NCBI GenBank assembly: GCA_020442185.1
Contig: JAGRKS010000002.1
Coordinates: 39,612 to 103,611 of the forward strand
DNA from: Hyphomicrobiaceae bacterium
GTDB lineage: Bacteria > Pseudomonadota > Alphaproteobacteria > Rhizobiales > Hyphomicrobiaceae
Length of the DNA stretch: 64,000 bases
Direction: 5' to 3'
Of the stretch, positions 26,572 through 35,874 are shown one piece after another (positions within the stretch are counted from its first letter, which is position 1; every line of letters begins with the position of its first letter). Both the position numbers and the translations under genes were made by a program. Below the pieces are notes generated by a model that made no database searches, was not told the origin of the DNA, and worked only from the letters and a program-made list of their open reading frames with translations.

Positions 26572-27408
26572 TCAGGGTCGCGACCAGATCGGAAGTTTCA
26601 GCCACCAATCCCACCAATCGACCCACGGATTCCCTTCAAGCCAAAGGGGACCGCTGATGACGATGCAGATCGCGCTCCAGAAGCCAGCCGACAGGGCGAG
26701 AAAGAGCCCGAGCCGATGAATTCCGAGCGTTCCGATCGAATAGCCGATAGTGTCGCGGATGTAGCTGTTCTCGTGTTCCGGCGTCTTGACGACGTCACCC
26801 TTCTTCGGATTGACGGACGAGAGGATGAGGCCGCCGTGCAGTGCGAGCGCCAGACACGTCGTGAAGAAGAACGTGATCGCGATCATGTGTGCGGGGTTGT
26901 AGTGGAAGTTGCCGTACTGATACCCCGTGTTGGAAACCCAATCGAGATGACTGATGATGCCGTAGGGGAAGCCGTAGGACCACGATCCCATCAGCACCGG
27001 GCGGATCACCACCAAAGTGACATAGGCGAAGATCGCGACGCTGAAGGCGAACGGCACGTGATAGCCGATCCCGAGCTTGCGGCATATCTCCACTTCGCGC
27101 AGAGCCCATGAGCCGAACGCACCGACCGCGCAGATCGTTATGACCTGCCACAGCCCGCCCTCCTTCAGTGGGGCAAAGCTCAAACCGTACTCGGCCGCCG
27201 GCGGATTGATGCTCAGGCGCCAAAGGTTCCATGTCGGGCCGATGGCGACACCGTAAAGAATGAGTGAGACGCCGACGATCGTGAAGAAGATCGTCAAGAC
27301 GCCAAAAAAGCCTACATAGAACGGCCCGATCCAGAAATCGAAAAGATCCCCGCCGAGCAACGTCCCACCGCGTACGCGGTATTTTCTCTCGAAGTTCAAC
27401 ATCGCCAT
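26572..27408 (-). CDS. pufL: PufL, reaction centre L subunit
   Basis: 278 residues, five membrane helices. It begins [20 protein letters not shown], the family-standard N-terminus. [16 protein letters not shown], the [10 protein letters not shown] stretch and [10 protein letters not shown] carry the His ligands of the special pair, accessory Bchl and non-haem iron. It pairs with PufM to form the pigment-binding core. A ribosome site (GGAGGATCC) lies before the ATG, and a strong hairpin lies between pufA and pufL. Confidence 0.97.
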   Translation of the reverse strand: MAMLNFERKYRVRGGTLLGGDLFDFWIGPFYVGFFGVLTIFFTIVGVSLILYGVAIGPTWNLWRLSINPPAAEYGLSFAPLKEGGLWQVITICAVGAFGSWALREVEICRKLGIGYHVPFAFSVAIFAYVTLVVIRPVLMGSWSYGFPYGIISHLDWVSNTGYQYGNFHYNPAHMIAITFFFTTCLALALHGGLILSSVNPKKGDVVKTPEHENSYIRDTIGYSIGTLGIHRLGLFLALSAGFWSAICIVISGPLWLEGNPWVDWWDWWLKLPIWSRP

Positions 27409-27471
27409 GGCAGGATCCTCCAGCCGGTCGGCACCGTACCGCTTGAAACTCTGGTTGTTGATTCAGTCTCC

Positions 27472-27507
27472 AGAACGGAGGAGCCGCGCATGCCGCCCCT
27501 CCGTTCT
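27472..27507 (-). promoter_or_regulatory. pufA-pufL intercistronic stem-loop
   Basis: AGAACGGAGG (27472-27481) and CCTCCGTTCT (27498-27507) form a perfect ten-base stem with a 16-base loop, directly 3' of the pufA stop. In Rhodobacter an equivalent hairpin protects pufBA mRNA and gives the excess of LH1 over reaction-centre protein. The position and strength here suggest the same role. Confidence 0.75.
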
Positions 27508-27518
27508 CGCGTGCGTTC

Positions 27519-27719
27519 TCACGCAGCCTTCTTGTCCGGAAGCACCAACGTGATCGGGGCGTCGAGCGAAGACGTCTTCGCCTTCCTCGCACCCTCGAGC
27601 CAGTTGAAGCGGTCCGTGCTGAGCAGGATGAAGTGAATCACCACCGCCAAGGCGAACAGGAACGTGAAGAGTGCGATAAGTGTCCGACGCGGATCGAACA
27701 GAAGCCAGATCTTCCACAT
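27519..27719 (-). CDS. pufA: PufA, LH1 alpha polypeptide
   Basis: 66 residues: a short cytoplasmic start [14 protein letters not shown], one membrane helix (about 15-37) with the Bchl-ligating His in [11 protein letters not shown], and a soluble C-terminus ending LVLPDKKAA. The motif [11 protein letters not shown] is diagnostic of LH1 alpha. GGGGAG precedes the ATG. It is 17 bases downstream of pufB. Confidence 0.95.
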   Translation of the reverse strand: MWKIWLLFDPRRTLIALFTFLFALAVVIHFILLSTDRFNWLEGARKAKTSSLDAPITLVLPDKKAA

Positions 27720-27736
27720 GTCTTGATCTCCCCTCT

Positions 27737-27964
27737 CTATGCTTTGAATGTGGGGATGTAGGCGATCGCGTAGTTGACGCTATCCATCAACGACGCGTAG
27801 CCCTGCGGTCCCGGCAGCCACGGCCGCCACTGCCACACCAAGAAATGAGCGATCACGGCGATCACCGTGAAGATGATGAAGCTCATCATGAAGATGCTGT
27901 GGAACTCTTTCGCCTCCTGTTCGGTCAGTCCGGACAAAGAGCCGCCCCTAGTATCAGCAGCCAT
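27737..27964 (-). CDS. pufB: PufB, LH1 beta polypeptide with a long C-terminal tail
   Basis: 75 residues: [16 protein letters not shown] (about 10-25), one membrane helix with the Bchl-ligating His in [13 protein letters not shown], then [20 protein letters not shown]. Many LH1 beta chains end close to the RPW; here about 25 residues follow it. AGAGGAC lies before the ATG at 27964. The longer open frame to 28117 has no support. Confidence 0.94.
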   Translation of the reverse strand: MAADTRGGSLSGLTEQEAKEFHSIFMMSFIIFTVIAVIAHFLVWQWRPWLPGPQGYASLMDSVNYAIAYIPTFKA

Positions 27965-28089
27965 TAGAGTCCTCTCCGTAATAGGCCCTTGGGCCGTTAC
28001 CGCGCATTCCCCGCGCGGCAAGGGCAGCCAGACCGGCGCACCGGCATGGCTGATACCACTTGGCATTGAGCCTGTGGTCGTGACGCGAG

Positions 28090-28329
28090 CTAGCCCATGC
28101 AGGCGTAACTCGCGCACCTGCTTGCGGCTTCGCGCGCTCGCGCGACGACCGAAATTCTGCGCGCATCGCTGCGGCTTCGTCGAAGGAGAACTGCGGCAAG
28201 CAGGCTTTCGAAAACCTGCGCCGCGAGGAATACGACGAACGCAACGGTGAAAATGACGCGATAATCGATCGCGTCCGACCGCTTGCTGCTTTGCCTCGTG
28301 CCAGTGCCGAATTCAGATAACGATGCCAT
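28090..28329 (-). CDS. pufQ: PufQ-like small membrane protein
   Basis: 79 residues with one membrane helix (about 23-47, after [13 protein letters not shown]) and a basic C-terminus. It sits between bchZ and pufB, the conserved place of pufQ. The pattern YRV...F plus the [15 protein letters not shown] end fits the PufQ family. PufQ is thought to influence bacteriochlorophyll formation or tetrapyrrole handling; its exact role is unsettled. The puf promoter probably lies in the 140-base gap before it or within the end of bchZ. Confidence 0.75.
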   Translation of the reverse strand: MASLSEFGTGTRQSSKRSDAIDYRVIFTVAFVVFLAAQVFESLLAAVLLRRSRSDARRISVVARAREAASRCASYACMG

Positions 28330-28470
28330 CGTCTCCGGTCTCCCTGATCGTTTCCCGTTTCCATGCGCCTCGACTGCAACTGAGCAAGTCGATTGGATTC
28401 CACTGCCGCTCGCCGCCGCCGCAACAGCGACGGACTACACTTCGTCCAGCGCCTCGCGTTCCGTTCATCG

Positions 28471-29907
28471 TCATGTCCGCAGCTCCCGCAGCGCGGAAAT
28501 CCGAGGCGCGGTGACACACGTCTCGCCGTTGCGCCGCGTCTCCCGTTCCGCGGCATCACGCATCGACTTGGCTGCCGAAATGCGCACCAGTACGGGCTCC
28601 GCCGCGACGAGATCCTCGAGTTTGCGACGCGCCTCGTTGTCCCACGCAAGTTCACCGGCTGCCCGCGCCGGCGTCGCCTCGACGCGATCCATGTCCTTGG
28701 CAAGCGGGAGAATGTGGAAGAGTGCATCGAACAGCGCGTTCGCGACTTCCTGCACCAGATATGTCGCGCCGGCGTACCCCATCATCGGCGTGCCGGTATG
28801 GCGGCGGATGATCGCGCCCGGGAACGACGCCGGGATGAAGACACTGCGTGCACCGGCTTCGGCCAGGTACATGCGTTCGTTGTAGCTTCCGAAGACGACC
28901 AGCGGCGGCTGGTTGTGGATCGCATGGCGCACGGCATCGTTGTCGGTCTTCGAGCCGGGCCGGCGAGCGAACGAGAATGAGCACGGCAGGCCGAGCTCGA
29001 CCTCGAGGAAGTTGCGTATACCGCGCGAGTAGGTCTCGGTTGCCGCGACACCGAAGCTGGCCGTGCCGAAAAAGTCCTGCGTCACCGATCGCCACAGATC
29101 CCAGATCGGCTTGATCGTCGTGTGCTTCTCGCGAACGATGAAAGGTTCCGGATCGATGCCCGTCAGCTCGCCAAGCTTGCGCAGAAAACTCGTCGTGGAA
29201 TGGATGCCGATCGGCGCCTGCAGATAGGGCCGCTCGAGTGCCTCGCAAAGCTGACGGCCGAACTCGCGGTACATGCAGATGTTGACATCGGCGTCAGCGA
29301 GCTTGGCGATATCCGCGAGGTGGCTGCCGAGCGGGAAGATCATATTGATCTCGGCGCCTACGCCCTCGATCAGCCGGACAAGCTCGGCAAGATCCGACGG
29401 CATGTTGAACGTGCCGTAGATCGGCCCGATGATGTTGACCTTCGGCTTCTCGTCTGGCGCGCGCTGCCGTTGCTCGGGGATCTTCTTGCGGCCGAATTCC
29501 TTCCACAGCCAGTAGATGGCGCGATCGGCGCTTTGCCATTGATCTTCGTCGATCGTGCGTGGCAGGAAACGCTTGATGCTCGTGCCTTCCGGCGTCACGC
29601 CGCCGCCGATCATCTCTGCGATCGATCCCGTGACGACGACCGACGGGAGGGAATGATCGAGAACCTGATGCGCCCTGCGCATCGCGCCTTCGGTGCCCGT
29701 CTTGCCGAGTTCATCCTCCGACAGGCCTGTGACCACGATGGGCAATTCGTGCGGCGGCAAGGCGTCGGTGTAGTGGAGCACAGAGGTTACCGGCAGATTC
29801 TCGCAGCCGACAGGGCCGTCGATGATGACCTGCAACCCCTTCACCGCTGTGAACGCGTAGACAGCCCCCCAGTAGCCTCCGGCGCGGTCATGATCGAGCA
29901 CGAGCAT
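28471..29907 (-). CDS. bchZ: BchZ, chlorophyllide a oxidoreductase subunit Z
   Basis: 478 residues, NifK-like. With BchY it forms the catalytic part of chlorophyllide oxidoreductase, which reduces the C7-C8 bond of ring B to give the bacteriochlorin. Family stretches include [20 protein letters not shown] at the N-terminus, [24 protein letters not shown] sequence (Cys ligand in VGCENLP), [11 protein letters not shown] and [16 protein letters not shown]. The ATG at 29907 overlaps the bchY stop (TGATG). The longer open frame beyond this start is a shadow. Confidence 0.95.
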   Translation of the reverse strand: MLVLDHDRAGGYWGAVYAFTAVKGLQVIIDGPVGCENLPVTSVLHYTDALPPHELPIVVTGLSEDELGKTGTEGAMRRAHQVLDHSLPSVVVTGSIAEMIGGGVTPEGTSIKRFLPRTIDEDQWQSADRAIYWLWKEFGRKKIPEQRQRAPDEKPKVNIIGPIYGTFNMPSDLAELVRLIEGVGAEINMIFPLGSHLADIAKLADADVNICMYREFGRQLCEALERPYLQAPIGIHSTTSFLRKLGELTGIDPEPFIVREKHTTIKPIWDLWRSVTQDFFGTASFGVAATETYSRGIRNFLEVELGLPCSFSFARRPGSKTDNDAVRHAIHNQPPLVVFGSYNERMYLAEAGARSVFIPASFPGAIIRRHTGTPMMGYAGATYLVQEVANALFDALFHILPLAKDMDRVEATPARAAGELAWDNEARRKLEDLVAAEPVLVRISAAKSMRDAAERETRRNGETCVTAPRISALRELRT

Positions 29908-31502
29908 CAGATCATCTCCTCCGCCTTGCGCTTCTTCGCTTCCTTCGCGAGCCGCCGTGCGTATTCGGCACGGAACGCCGGACGATCCTCCGGCACGTCG
30001 CGCCAGATACCGGCTGCGTGACCGACGCCGACGCCTTCGAAAAAGGCATGCATTTCTTCGAAGCGCTGACGGCCTGACACGGCCGCGTTGACCACTTGTG
30101 CCAGCGATCCGGCCCCGGCTGCCCCCATCAGCGGCCGCGCCGAGATCAGGTTGGTGAAGTAGAGCGCCGGCGTCATCGCCTGCTTCGCCTTCTGCACCAC
30201 GGGCGTCGTGCCGATGGCGAGATCGGGCTTGAACTCGTCGAAGGCCGCGAGATCCTGCTCGAGTGAAGCGCGATAGGTCACCTGCACGCCTTTGGCCGCC
30301 AACCATTCACGATCAGGTGCGGACCAGGGTGTGCGCGGACACGCCGTGCCGACATAACGCACATCCGCGCCGCTCTCGACGAGCAGTCGCGCGACGATGA
30401 GTTCAGAACCTTCGTAGCCGGAGAGCGTTATGCGTCCCTTGATCGGCATCGCCGCCAATGCCGTCTTGATCGCCGGCAGAATCTGCTGCTTGGCCGCGTC
30501 GCGCCGCTCGTTGCCAACGCCGCACGCATCCGCGATGCCATCGATCCACGCGGCCGTGCCGTCGTAACCGACAGGCGCCGATGCGACGATCGGACGGCCG
30601 GCCGCCTCGAACTCACGGATGCTTGCCTTGTAGAACGGGTGGATGGCGGCGGCCGCGACGCAATCGAGCGCGCCGTAGAGTTCGCGCCACTCACGTGTCG
30701 GCACTACAGGTCCCGCTGCGAGGCCTAGTGGTGCCAGCATGGCGCCGATCGTCATGGGATCGGCCGGGAACATTTCACCGAGCAGCGCCACGGCCGGCTT
30801 GTCGCTGCGACCTCCGCGCGGCGCCTGCACCGGGCCGTTCTCGATCTCGAGGCGCGCGTATTTCAGCATCGCTGCGGCGAGCACATCCTTCGCCTCGGCA
30901 TGTGTTGGCACGCCGAAGCCCGGCACGTCGATGCCTATGATGCGGACGCCGTCGATCGCTCTGGGGAGAAGCTGCAACGGAACGCCCGAAGCCGTCGGGA
31001 CGCACAAGTTGATGACGACGACCGCATCATAGAGGTCGGGGTCCGCGAGCTTGTAGACCGCCTCGCGGATATCCTCGAAGAGTTTGCCCGTCACGAGCGT
31101 CTCGGAATTGAAGGGAACATAGCCGACGGTTCTGCGGGCACCATAGAAGTGCGACGTGAACGTCAGCCCGTAGACGCAGCAGGCCGACCCCGAAAGCACC
31201 GTCGCGGTGCGCCGCATGCGCAGGCCGACACGCAGCGAGCCGAAGGCCGGGCACATGCTTTGCGGCTGATCGTGCGGCCCTTTCGGATAGTCCTCGGCAT
31301 ATTGATCGAGAATTTCGCTTTTGCCCGCCTTGGCCGCCGCCTTGAGCATCGCGTCGCGGCCGCCGTGGCAACCCAGTCCGTCGCCATGTGCCGCGACGTC
31401 ACCTGCACCGGCAATCGCCACACCACCCGTCGATTCCGCATCGCCGGCTGCCTCGACAGACGAGGTATCAGGTGCGGTTTGATGTTTCATTCTTTCGGAC
31501 AT
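29907..31502 (-). CDS. bchY: BchY, chlorophyllide a oxidoreductase subunit Y
   Basis: 531 residues, NifD-like partner of BchZ. Cys residues for the shared [4Fe-4S] cluster are in [22 protein letters not shown] and [10 protein letters not shown]. The first 45 residues are a variable Gly/Ala-rich extension ([21 protein letters not shown], part). GGAGGGGAC precedes the ATG at 31502. A longer reading to 31595 has no ribosome site. It is 35 bases after bchX. Confidence 0.95.
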   Translation of the reverse strand: MSERMKHQTAPDTSSVEAAGDAESTGGVAIAGAGDVAAHGDGLGCHGGRDAMLKAAAKAGKSEILDQYAEDYPKGPHDQPQSMCPAFGSLRVGLRMRRTATVLSGSACCVYGLTFTSHFYGARRTVGYVPFNSETLVTGKLFEDIREAVYKLADPDLYDAVVVINLCVPTASGVPLQLLPRAIDGVRIIGIDVPGFGVPTHAEAKDVLAAAMLKYARLEIENGPVQAPRGGRSDKPAVALLGEMFPADPMTIGAMLAPLGLAAGPVVPTREWRELYGALDCVAAAAIHPFYKASIREFEAAGRPIVASAPVGYDGTAAWIDGIADACGVGNERRDAAKQQILPAIKTALAAMPIKGRITLSGYEGSELIVARLLVESGADVRYVGTACPRTPWSAPDREWLAAKGVQVTYRASLEQDLAAFDEFKPDLAIGTTPVVQKAKQAMTPALYFTNLISARPLMGAAGAGSLAQVVNAAVSGRQRFEEMHAFFEGVGVGHAAGIWRDVPEDRPAFRAEYARRLAKEAKKRKAEEMI

Positions 31503-31537
31503 GTCCCCTCCGGTCGCGTCGACCGGCCCAACCGTTC

Positions 31538-32641
31538 TCAGACAGCGTCGTAGATGACTTCGAGCGACGGCTTGGTGACCGCCACTCCGCCGCACATGTC
31601 CTCGAATGAGGCCGGCTCCAGAACGACGCCTCGCCCCACGGCTTCACCGGCGAACAAGCCGAGAAGGCCGTCTTGCGTGAGCGGTGTGGGTCGCACTGGC
31701 GGCGCCGACGCGACATTTGTCGCCAACCCGGCAAACAGGCTGCCCCACTCGCTGCTCTTCGTTCCGATGATCTGATAGTTGGCGCTCTTGCGGCGAATGT
31801 CCTCGTGTGCCGGGATCGACGCGAGCACCGGGATACCGGCTGCCTCGGCAAACGCATGCGCTTCGCCCGTCCCGTCGTCCTTGTTGACGATCATGCCGGC
31901 AACGCCGACGTTGCCTCCGAGCTTGCGGAAGTATTCGACCGCCGAACACACGTTGTTCGCGACGTAAAGCGATTGGAGATCGTTCGACCCGACGACGATG
32001 ACCTTCTGGCACATGTCGCGTGCGATCGGCAGGCCGAACCCGCCACATACAACGTCGCCGAGGAAGTCGAGGAGGACGTAGTCGAAGCCCCAGTCGTGGA
32101 AGCCGAGCTTCTCCAGCAACTCGAAGCCGTGAATGATGCCGCGACCGCCGCATCCGCGCCCGACCTCGGGGCCGCCGAGTTCCATGGCGAACACGCCATC
32201 GCGTTTGAAGCAGACGTCGGAGATGGCAACTTCCTCGCCTGCCAGCTTCTTCTTGGCCGATGTCTCGATGATCGTCGGTGTTGCACGCCCACCGAACAGG
32301 AGCGAGGTGGTATCGCTCTTGGGATCGCAGCCGATGAGCAGCACCCGCTTGCCTTGTTCCGCCATCATGTACGATAGATTGGCGAGCGCGAAGCTCTTGC
32401 CGCTTCCGCCCTTGCCGTAGATTGCGATGATCTGCGTTTCCTTGCGCGGACCGGACTGCGGCGATGGCGACGGTTTGCGATCGACGGGCTTGCGGGCGGG
32501 GGAGCGCGATGCCGGTGCGGGCGTCGCCTTCGATTCCGTGAGTGTAGCTTGCGGCTGCGCAACGCTCGTGTCGGGCGTCAGGAAATCTTCGACCGTGTGC
32601 GACTGGTTGTCGGCAGCGGTGAACTGGCTGCATGCGCTCAT
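31538..32641 (-). CDS. bchX: BchX, Fe-protein subunit of chlorophyllide a oxidoreductase
   Basis: 367 residues, NifH/BchL-like ATP-dependent electron donor to BchYZ. The P-loop is YGKGGSGKSFALAN (about 75-88) and the cluster Cys residues are in VGRGCGGRG and GDVVCGGFG. The first 70 residues are a Pro/Ser/Lys-rich low-complexity extension starting MSACSQFT, longer than in the 330-residue Rhodobacter protein. The start overlaps the bchC stop (ATGA). Confidence 0.96.
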   Translation of the reverse strand: MSACSQFTAADNQSHTVEDFLTPDTSVAQPQATLTESKATPAPASRSPARKPVDRKPSPSPQSGPRKETQIIAIYGKGGSGKSFALANLSYMMAEQGKRVLLIGCDPKSDTTSLLFGGRATPTIIETSAKKKLAGEEVAISDVCFKRDGVFAMELGGPEVGRGCGGRGIIHGFELLEKLGFHDWGFDYVLLDFLGDVVCGGFGLPIARDMCQKVIVVGSNDLQSLYVANNVCSAVEYFRKLGGNVGVAGMIVNKDDGTGEAHAFAEAAGIPVLASIPAHEDIRRKSANYQIIGTKSSEWGSLFAGLATNVASAPPVRPTPLTQDGLLGLFAGEAVGRGVVLEPASFEDMCGGVAVTKPSLEVIYDAV

Positions 32642-33594
32642 GAGACGTCACTCCAATCGAGTACCAGTTTCAGGCAGGTCGGGTCATTGAAGGCGGTTTC
32701 GTATGCGACGCCGGCCGTTCTTGCGTCGGCGGAATTCGTGATCAGTCCGTCGAGCGACAATCGGCCCGACCGAACGAGTTCGCACACGCTCTCGAGATCC
32801 GGCTGACGCCATTCGGCGGCAACGCGAAGTCTCGCCTCGCGCATGAAGGCGGACGGAAATGCAAATGACAGCCGCTGATGATAGAAGCCCGCAAGCACCA
32901 CTTCGCCTTGCGGCGCCAATCTGGCGATCAACGTGTCGAGCAGTTCGTGATTGCCGCTCACGTCGCAGATCGATCGGTACGACTTGCCGGTGTCGGCGTC
33001 GGGATGCACGACGGGGTAGCCGTAGCCATCACCGCGGCGCAGCGGCTCCGTCTCCCATACGACCGGCGGCGGCGCACCGATGGCCATCGTGATGCGCGCG
33101 ATCAGGCGGCCGAGAACGCCGTGACCGACCACGAGGTCAGGCGCGCGCGCCCCTTCAGCTGCTATGGCGTGATAGGCCGTCGCGGCCAATGCAAAGAGAA
33201 CGCCACGCTCGCCCAAGGCGTCATCGAACGTCGTCACACGTGCAGCCGGCACGACGACGCGTGAGGCCGATCCGCCGAAGAGGGCCTTCACCTCTCCAAA
33301 GCAGCGGGCGCCGGGAACGAACACGCGCTCGCCGATACGGGCGGTTGCATTGCGACCGGCGGCTGAAATGCGGCCGACGGATTCATATCCTGGAACCAGT
33401 GGATATCCCATGCCCGGGAACGTCGGCATGCGACCCGACCAGAGGAGCCGCTCGGTGCCGGTACTGACACCGCTCCACTCGATATCGACGACGACATCGT
33501 CGTCTTCGGGATCGGGCAACGACATCCGGCTGAGCGCCACATGCTCTGGCCGCTCGAGCACGACTGCAACTGTGTCGTAGCTTGATCGAACCAT
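32638..33594 (-). CDS. bchC: BchC, 3-hydroxyethyl bacteriochlorophyllide a dehydrogenase
   Basis: 318 residues from the ATG at 33594, a zinc-type alcohol dehydrogenase-like protein that oxidises the C3 hydroxyethyl group to acetyl. Family signatures: VDIEWSGVSTGTERLLWSG, FPGMGYPLVPGYESVG and VVGHGVLGRL (nucleotide site). The first frame codon is an ATG at 33657, but that would place the start inside a PpsR-like half-site and add 21 basic residues not found in the family. The promoter with a PpsR operator lies just upstream, between crtF and bchC. Confidence 0.92.
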   Translation of the reverse strand: MVRSSYDTVAVVLERPEHVALSRMSLPDPEDDDVVVDIEWSGVSTGTERLLWSGRMPTFPGMGYPLVPGYESVGRISAAGRNATARIGERVFVPGARCFGEVKALFGGSASRVVVPAARVTTFDDALGERGVLFALAATAYHAIAAEGARAPDLVVGHGVLGRLIARITMAIGAPPPVVWETEPLRRGDGYGYPVVHPDADTGKSYRSICDVSGNHELLDTLIARLAPQGEVVLAGFYHQRLSFAFPSAFMREARLRVAAEWRQPDLESVCELVRSGRLSLDGLITNSADARTAGVAYETAFNDPTCLKLVLDWSDVS

Positions 33595-33682
33595 TGCCGG
33601 CACCCAACCTTTCTTTTTATGCGACGGAAGGGTCAACGTTCCCTTCACCGCCACCATGTAACGATAGTTGGACGCCGCTTAT

Positions 33683-33700
33683 TGTCAAGCTGAATTGACA
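33683..33700. promoter_or_regulatory. PpsR operator in the bchC promoter
   Basis: TGTCAAGCTGAATTGACA matches TGT-N12-ACA exactly, with CAA/TTG extending the palindrome. It is about 90 bases before the bchC ATG and 22 bases past the crtF stop. A second, one-mismatch copy (TGT-N12-ACG, 33657-33674) lies 26 bases away centre to centre. Confidence 0.78.
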
Positions 33701-33721
33701 TTGCTGTGTCAGCCGAGATGG

Positions 33722-34834
33722 TCAAGCCGTCGCGACAATGAGACTGGTTTGCAGCGGAACCGCTGTCCTGACCAGGCGCTGAGCGGCGAAGCCCGCCTTC
33801 GACAACATCGCGGCAACGTCGGCAAACTCGCGCGGCCTACCGCTTCCCATTGCCATGAGATAGAAGCCGAAATAGGCGCCGCCCATGCGTTCCGCGCCAG
33901 CCGTTCCAGCCAGCGGTTCGGCGATCAGGAGAACACCGCCGCGCGGAAGCACATTCCGAACCGCGCGCAACAGGTGCTGCGCCCTATCGTCATCATGATC
34001 GTGGAGAACGCGAACGAGACTGACGACGTCAGCGCCATTCGGAAGTGGATCATCGAAGAAACTTCCACCGAATGTTTGCGCTCGTATCGCAAGACCTTCC
34101 TGCTCGAAGCGGGTTTCGGCACGGCGCGCGACGGCCGGCAGATCGAATAGCTGCAATCGAAGTCCGGGATTGCGGCGCGCGGCAGCACATAGAAACGTCC
34201 CGTCGCCACCGCCGACGTCGAGAAGCGTGTCGTGGCCGGCGAGCGAATAGGCGTGCAGCACCTGCTCGGCGACCAGCGTCTGCGACGCCGACATGAGTTG
34301 CGTGTAGCTTGCAACATCGGCCTCGCCGAGAGCGCCCGGGGTATCGCCCTTCGCGTAAGGCCAATAGCCCGCAAGTGCGCCGCCTTGATCCTCGCCGCGC
34401 AGTAACGCAACGGGGTCGGCGAGATCGCGATAGAGCGCCCGGTGATGCGCGACCATCGCCTGGATGCCCTTGTTTGCGACGAGGGCGGCTCCGTGCATGC
34501 CGAGGCCGTAGCGCCCGCCGCCACGTCGATCGACCAGCCCAAGAGCCAGCGCCGCGGTAAGCAGCCGCGATGTCGCCTCGGGCGTGAGATCGAGCTCCGC
34601 CGACAACGCCTCGGCGTCCAGCGGACCTGCCTCGAGAATCCTGAAGAGATCGAGCTCTACACAGGCCAGCAGCACCTGCGAGTAGACGAACCCCGCGCAA
34701 AGATCGAACAGCGACCGCGCCTGCCGCCTGGCAATCGGGCTCATGACGCGTGACGTCGTCGCGAACCGCTGGAAACGCGGATCGCTCAACACGCGATCGC
34801 GAAACGAAAGCAACTGGTCGCGCAATGGCCACAT
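33722..34834 (-). CDS. crtF: CrtF, hydroxyneurosporene/demethylspheroidene O-methyltransferase
   Basis: 370 residues. It uses SAM to methylate the C1 hydroxyl made by CrtC, a step of the spheroidene/spirilloxanthin pathways. The C-terminal half has the SAM motif TLLDVGGGDGTFLCAAARRN (about 200-219) and VSLVRVLHDHDDD. The N-terminus SFRDRVLSDPRFQRFA is typical of CrtF. The ATG at 34834 is preferred over a TTG at 34870. It follows crtE by 66 bases. Confidence 0.93.
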   Translation of the reverse strand: MWPLRDQLLSFRDRVLSDPRFQRFATTSRVMSPIARRQARSLFDLCAGFVYSQVLLACVELDLFRILEAGPLDAEALSAELDLTPEATSRLLTAALALGLVDRRGGGRYGLGMHGAALVANKGIQAMVAHHRALYRDLADPVALLRGEDQGGALAGYWPYAKGDTPGALGEADVASYTQLMSASQTLVAEQVLHAYSLAGHDTLLDVGGGDGTFLCAAARRNPGLRLQLFDLPAVARRAETRFEQEGLAIRAQTFGGSFFDDPLPNGADVVSLVRVLHDHDDDRAQHLLRAVRNVLPRGGVLLIAEPLAGTAGAERMGGAYFGFYLMAMGSGRPREFADVAAMLSKAGFAAQRLVRTAVPLQTSLIVATA

Positions 34835-34900
34835 GCACAATCGATCCCGGTCAGACGCTGCCGACGGCAAAGCGCTAATCCGATCCGCATAGGCACGGCC

Positions 34901-35770
34901 TCAGGCCGCGGCGGTCGCCAGCTCCTTCGGCACCAGACGCGTTGCCTGAGCGCGAATGATCCCACGCAGCTCGGTCTGTCCCTCACACGGCGGTATCGCT
35001 TCCATGGCCTCCGACAACAGACCCTCGAGACGTGTCAGGGCGCCACGCAGTCCCAACTGCCCAACCGCCGACGGCCGGCCATTGGCCGCATCCTGCCCGA
35101 GTGGCTTGCCGAGTACGGCGCGGTCGGCGACGAGATCCTTGATGTCGTCGGCAACCTGATACGCTTCCCCGATGCACTCGCCGAGCCGGCGCCACTGCTC
35201 CGGCGCACCTCCACCCGCGATCGCTCCGCCAACCGTTGCCGCCACGAACAGAGCGCCTGTCTTCTGCCGATGGTATTCGGACAGCGACACATTGGGCTCG
35301 CACTCCCACGCCTGACCGGCGACGATTCCGGAGGGCATCCCCGACGCGCGCGCGAGTGTCATAAGCAGGGACGCGAGCCGGCCGGGCGCCTGCGGCAAGC
35401 CGTGCGCCAGTGTTTCGAAAGCCAGCACGATCAGCGCATCGCCTGCAAGCACTGCCAGCGGCTCACCGAACGCCATGTGAACCGACGGCTTGCCGCGACG
35501 CGAATCCGCATTGTCGAAGCAGGGAAGGTCGTCGTGAACAAGGGAGGCGCAGTGCAGGAATTCGATGGCCGAAGCCATCGACTCGCTCGACTTCGGCTCA
35601 CTGTCGCCACACGCCTCCGCCACCGCGAGGCAAAGGCGAGGTCGAACGCGCGCTCCACCCGGAAACACTGCATAGCGCATCGCCGTCGCGAGTTGCGGGG
35701 GCGAACCGCGCCCCGCACTGCGCTCGAGCGCCGCCTCTATCGCCCGTTCAATCCGCGCCGTTCCGTCCAT
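34901..35770 (-). CDS. crtE: CrtE, geranylgeranyl diphosphate synthase
   Basis: 289 residues, trans-prenyltransferase fold. The first Asp-rich motif is DDLPCFDNAD (about 78-87) and the second is YQVADDIKD (about 210-218), which bind the Mg2+-diphosphates. Its GGPP feeds both carotenoids (CrtB) and the bacteriochlorophyll tail (BchG). It is the first gene of the minus-strand run crtE-F-bchC-X-Y-Z-puf and diverges from crtD across an interval with a PpsR operator. Confidence 0.94.
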   Translation of the reverse strand: MDGTARIERAIEAALERSAGRGSPPQLATAMRYAVFPGGARVRPRLCLAVAEACGDSEPKSSESMASAIEFLHCASLVHDDLPCFDNADSRRGKPSVHMAFGEPLAVLAGDALIVLAFETLAHGLPQAPGRLASLLMTLARASGMPSGIVAGQAWECEPNVSLSEYHRQKTGALFVAATVGGAIAGGGAPEQWRRLGECIGEAYQVADDIKDLVADRAVLGKPLGQDAANGRPSAVGQLGLRGALTRLEGLLSEAMEAIPPCEGQTELRGIIRAQATRLVPKELATAAA

Positions 35771-35814
35771 TTTGCATCTCCGCGCGACTGTAATTGCTTT
35801 TTGTCGTTTGCGAG

Positions 35815-35832
35815 TGTCTATTAGTATAGACA
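35815..35832. promoter_or_regulatory. PpsR operator between crtE and crtD
   Basis: TGTCTATTAGTATAGACA fits TGT-N12-ACA with perfect seven-base arms. It lies 45 bases before crtE and 42 bases before the chosen crtD start, so one site can serve both divergent genes. The GTG at 35833 touches it, which argues against that codon as the crtD start. Confidence 0.82.
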
Positions 35833-35874
35833 GTGAAGCGGCCGGGTTTCAATGCAAATCGATGGACGGGGCAC

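Noticed and set aside
28000..28018. CCGCGC/GCGCGG hairpin between pufQ and pufB
   Set aside because: Only a six-base stem without a known role; GC-rich background makes such hairpins common.
33595..33657. Longer BchC start at 33657
   Set aside because: Adds 21 basic residues absent from the family and falls in the operator region; no ribosome site.
35833..35874. Upstream GTG start for CrtD at 35833
   Set aside because: Directly abuts the PpsR palindrome, leaving no space for a ribosome site; the FAD-binding fold begins after the later GTG.
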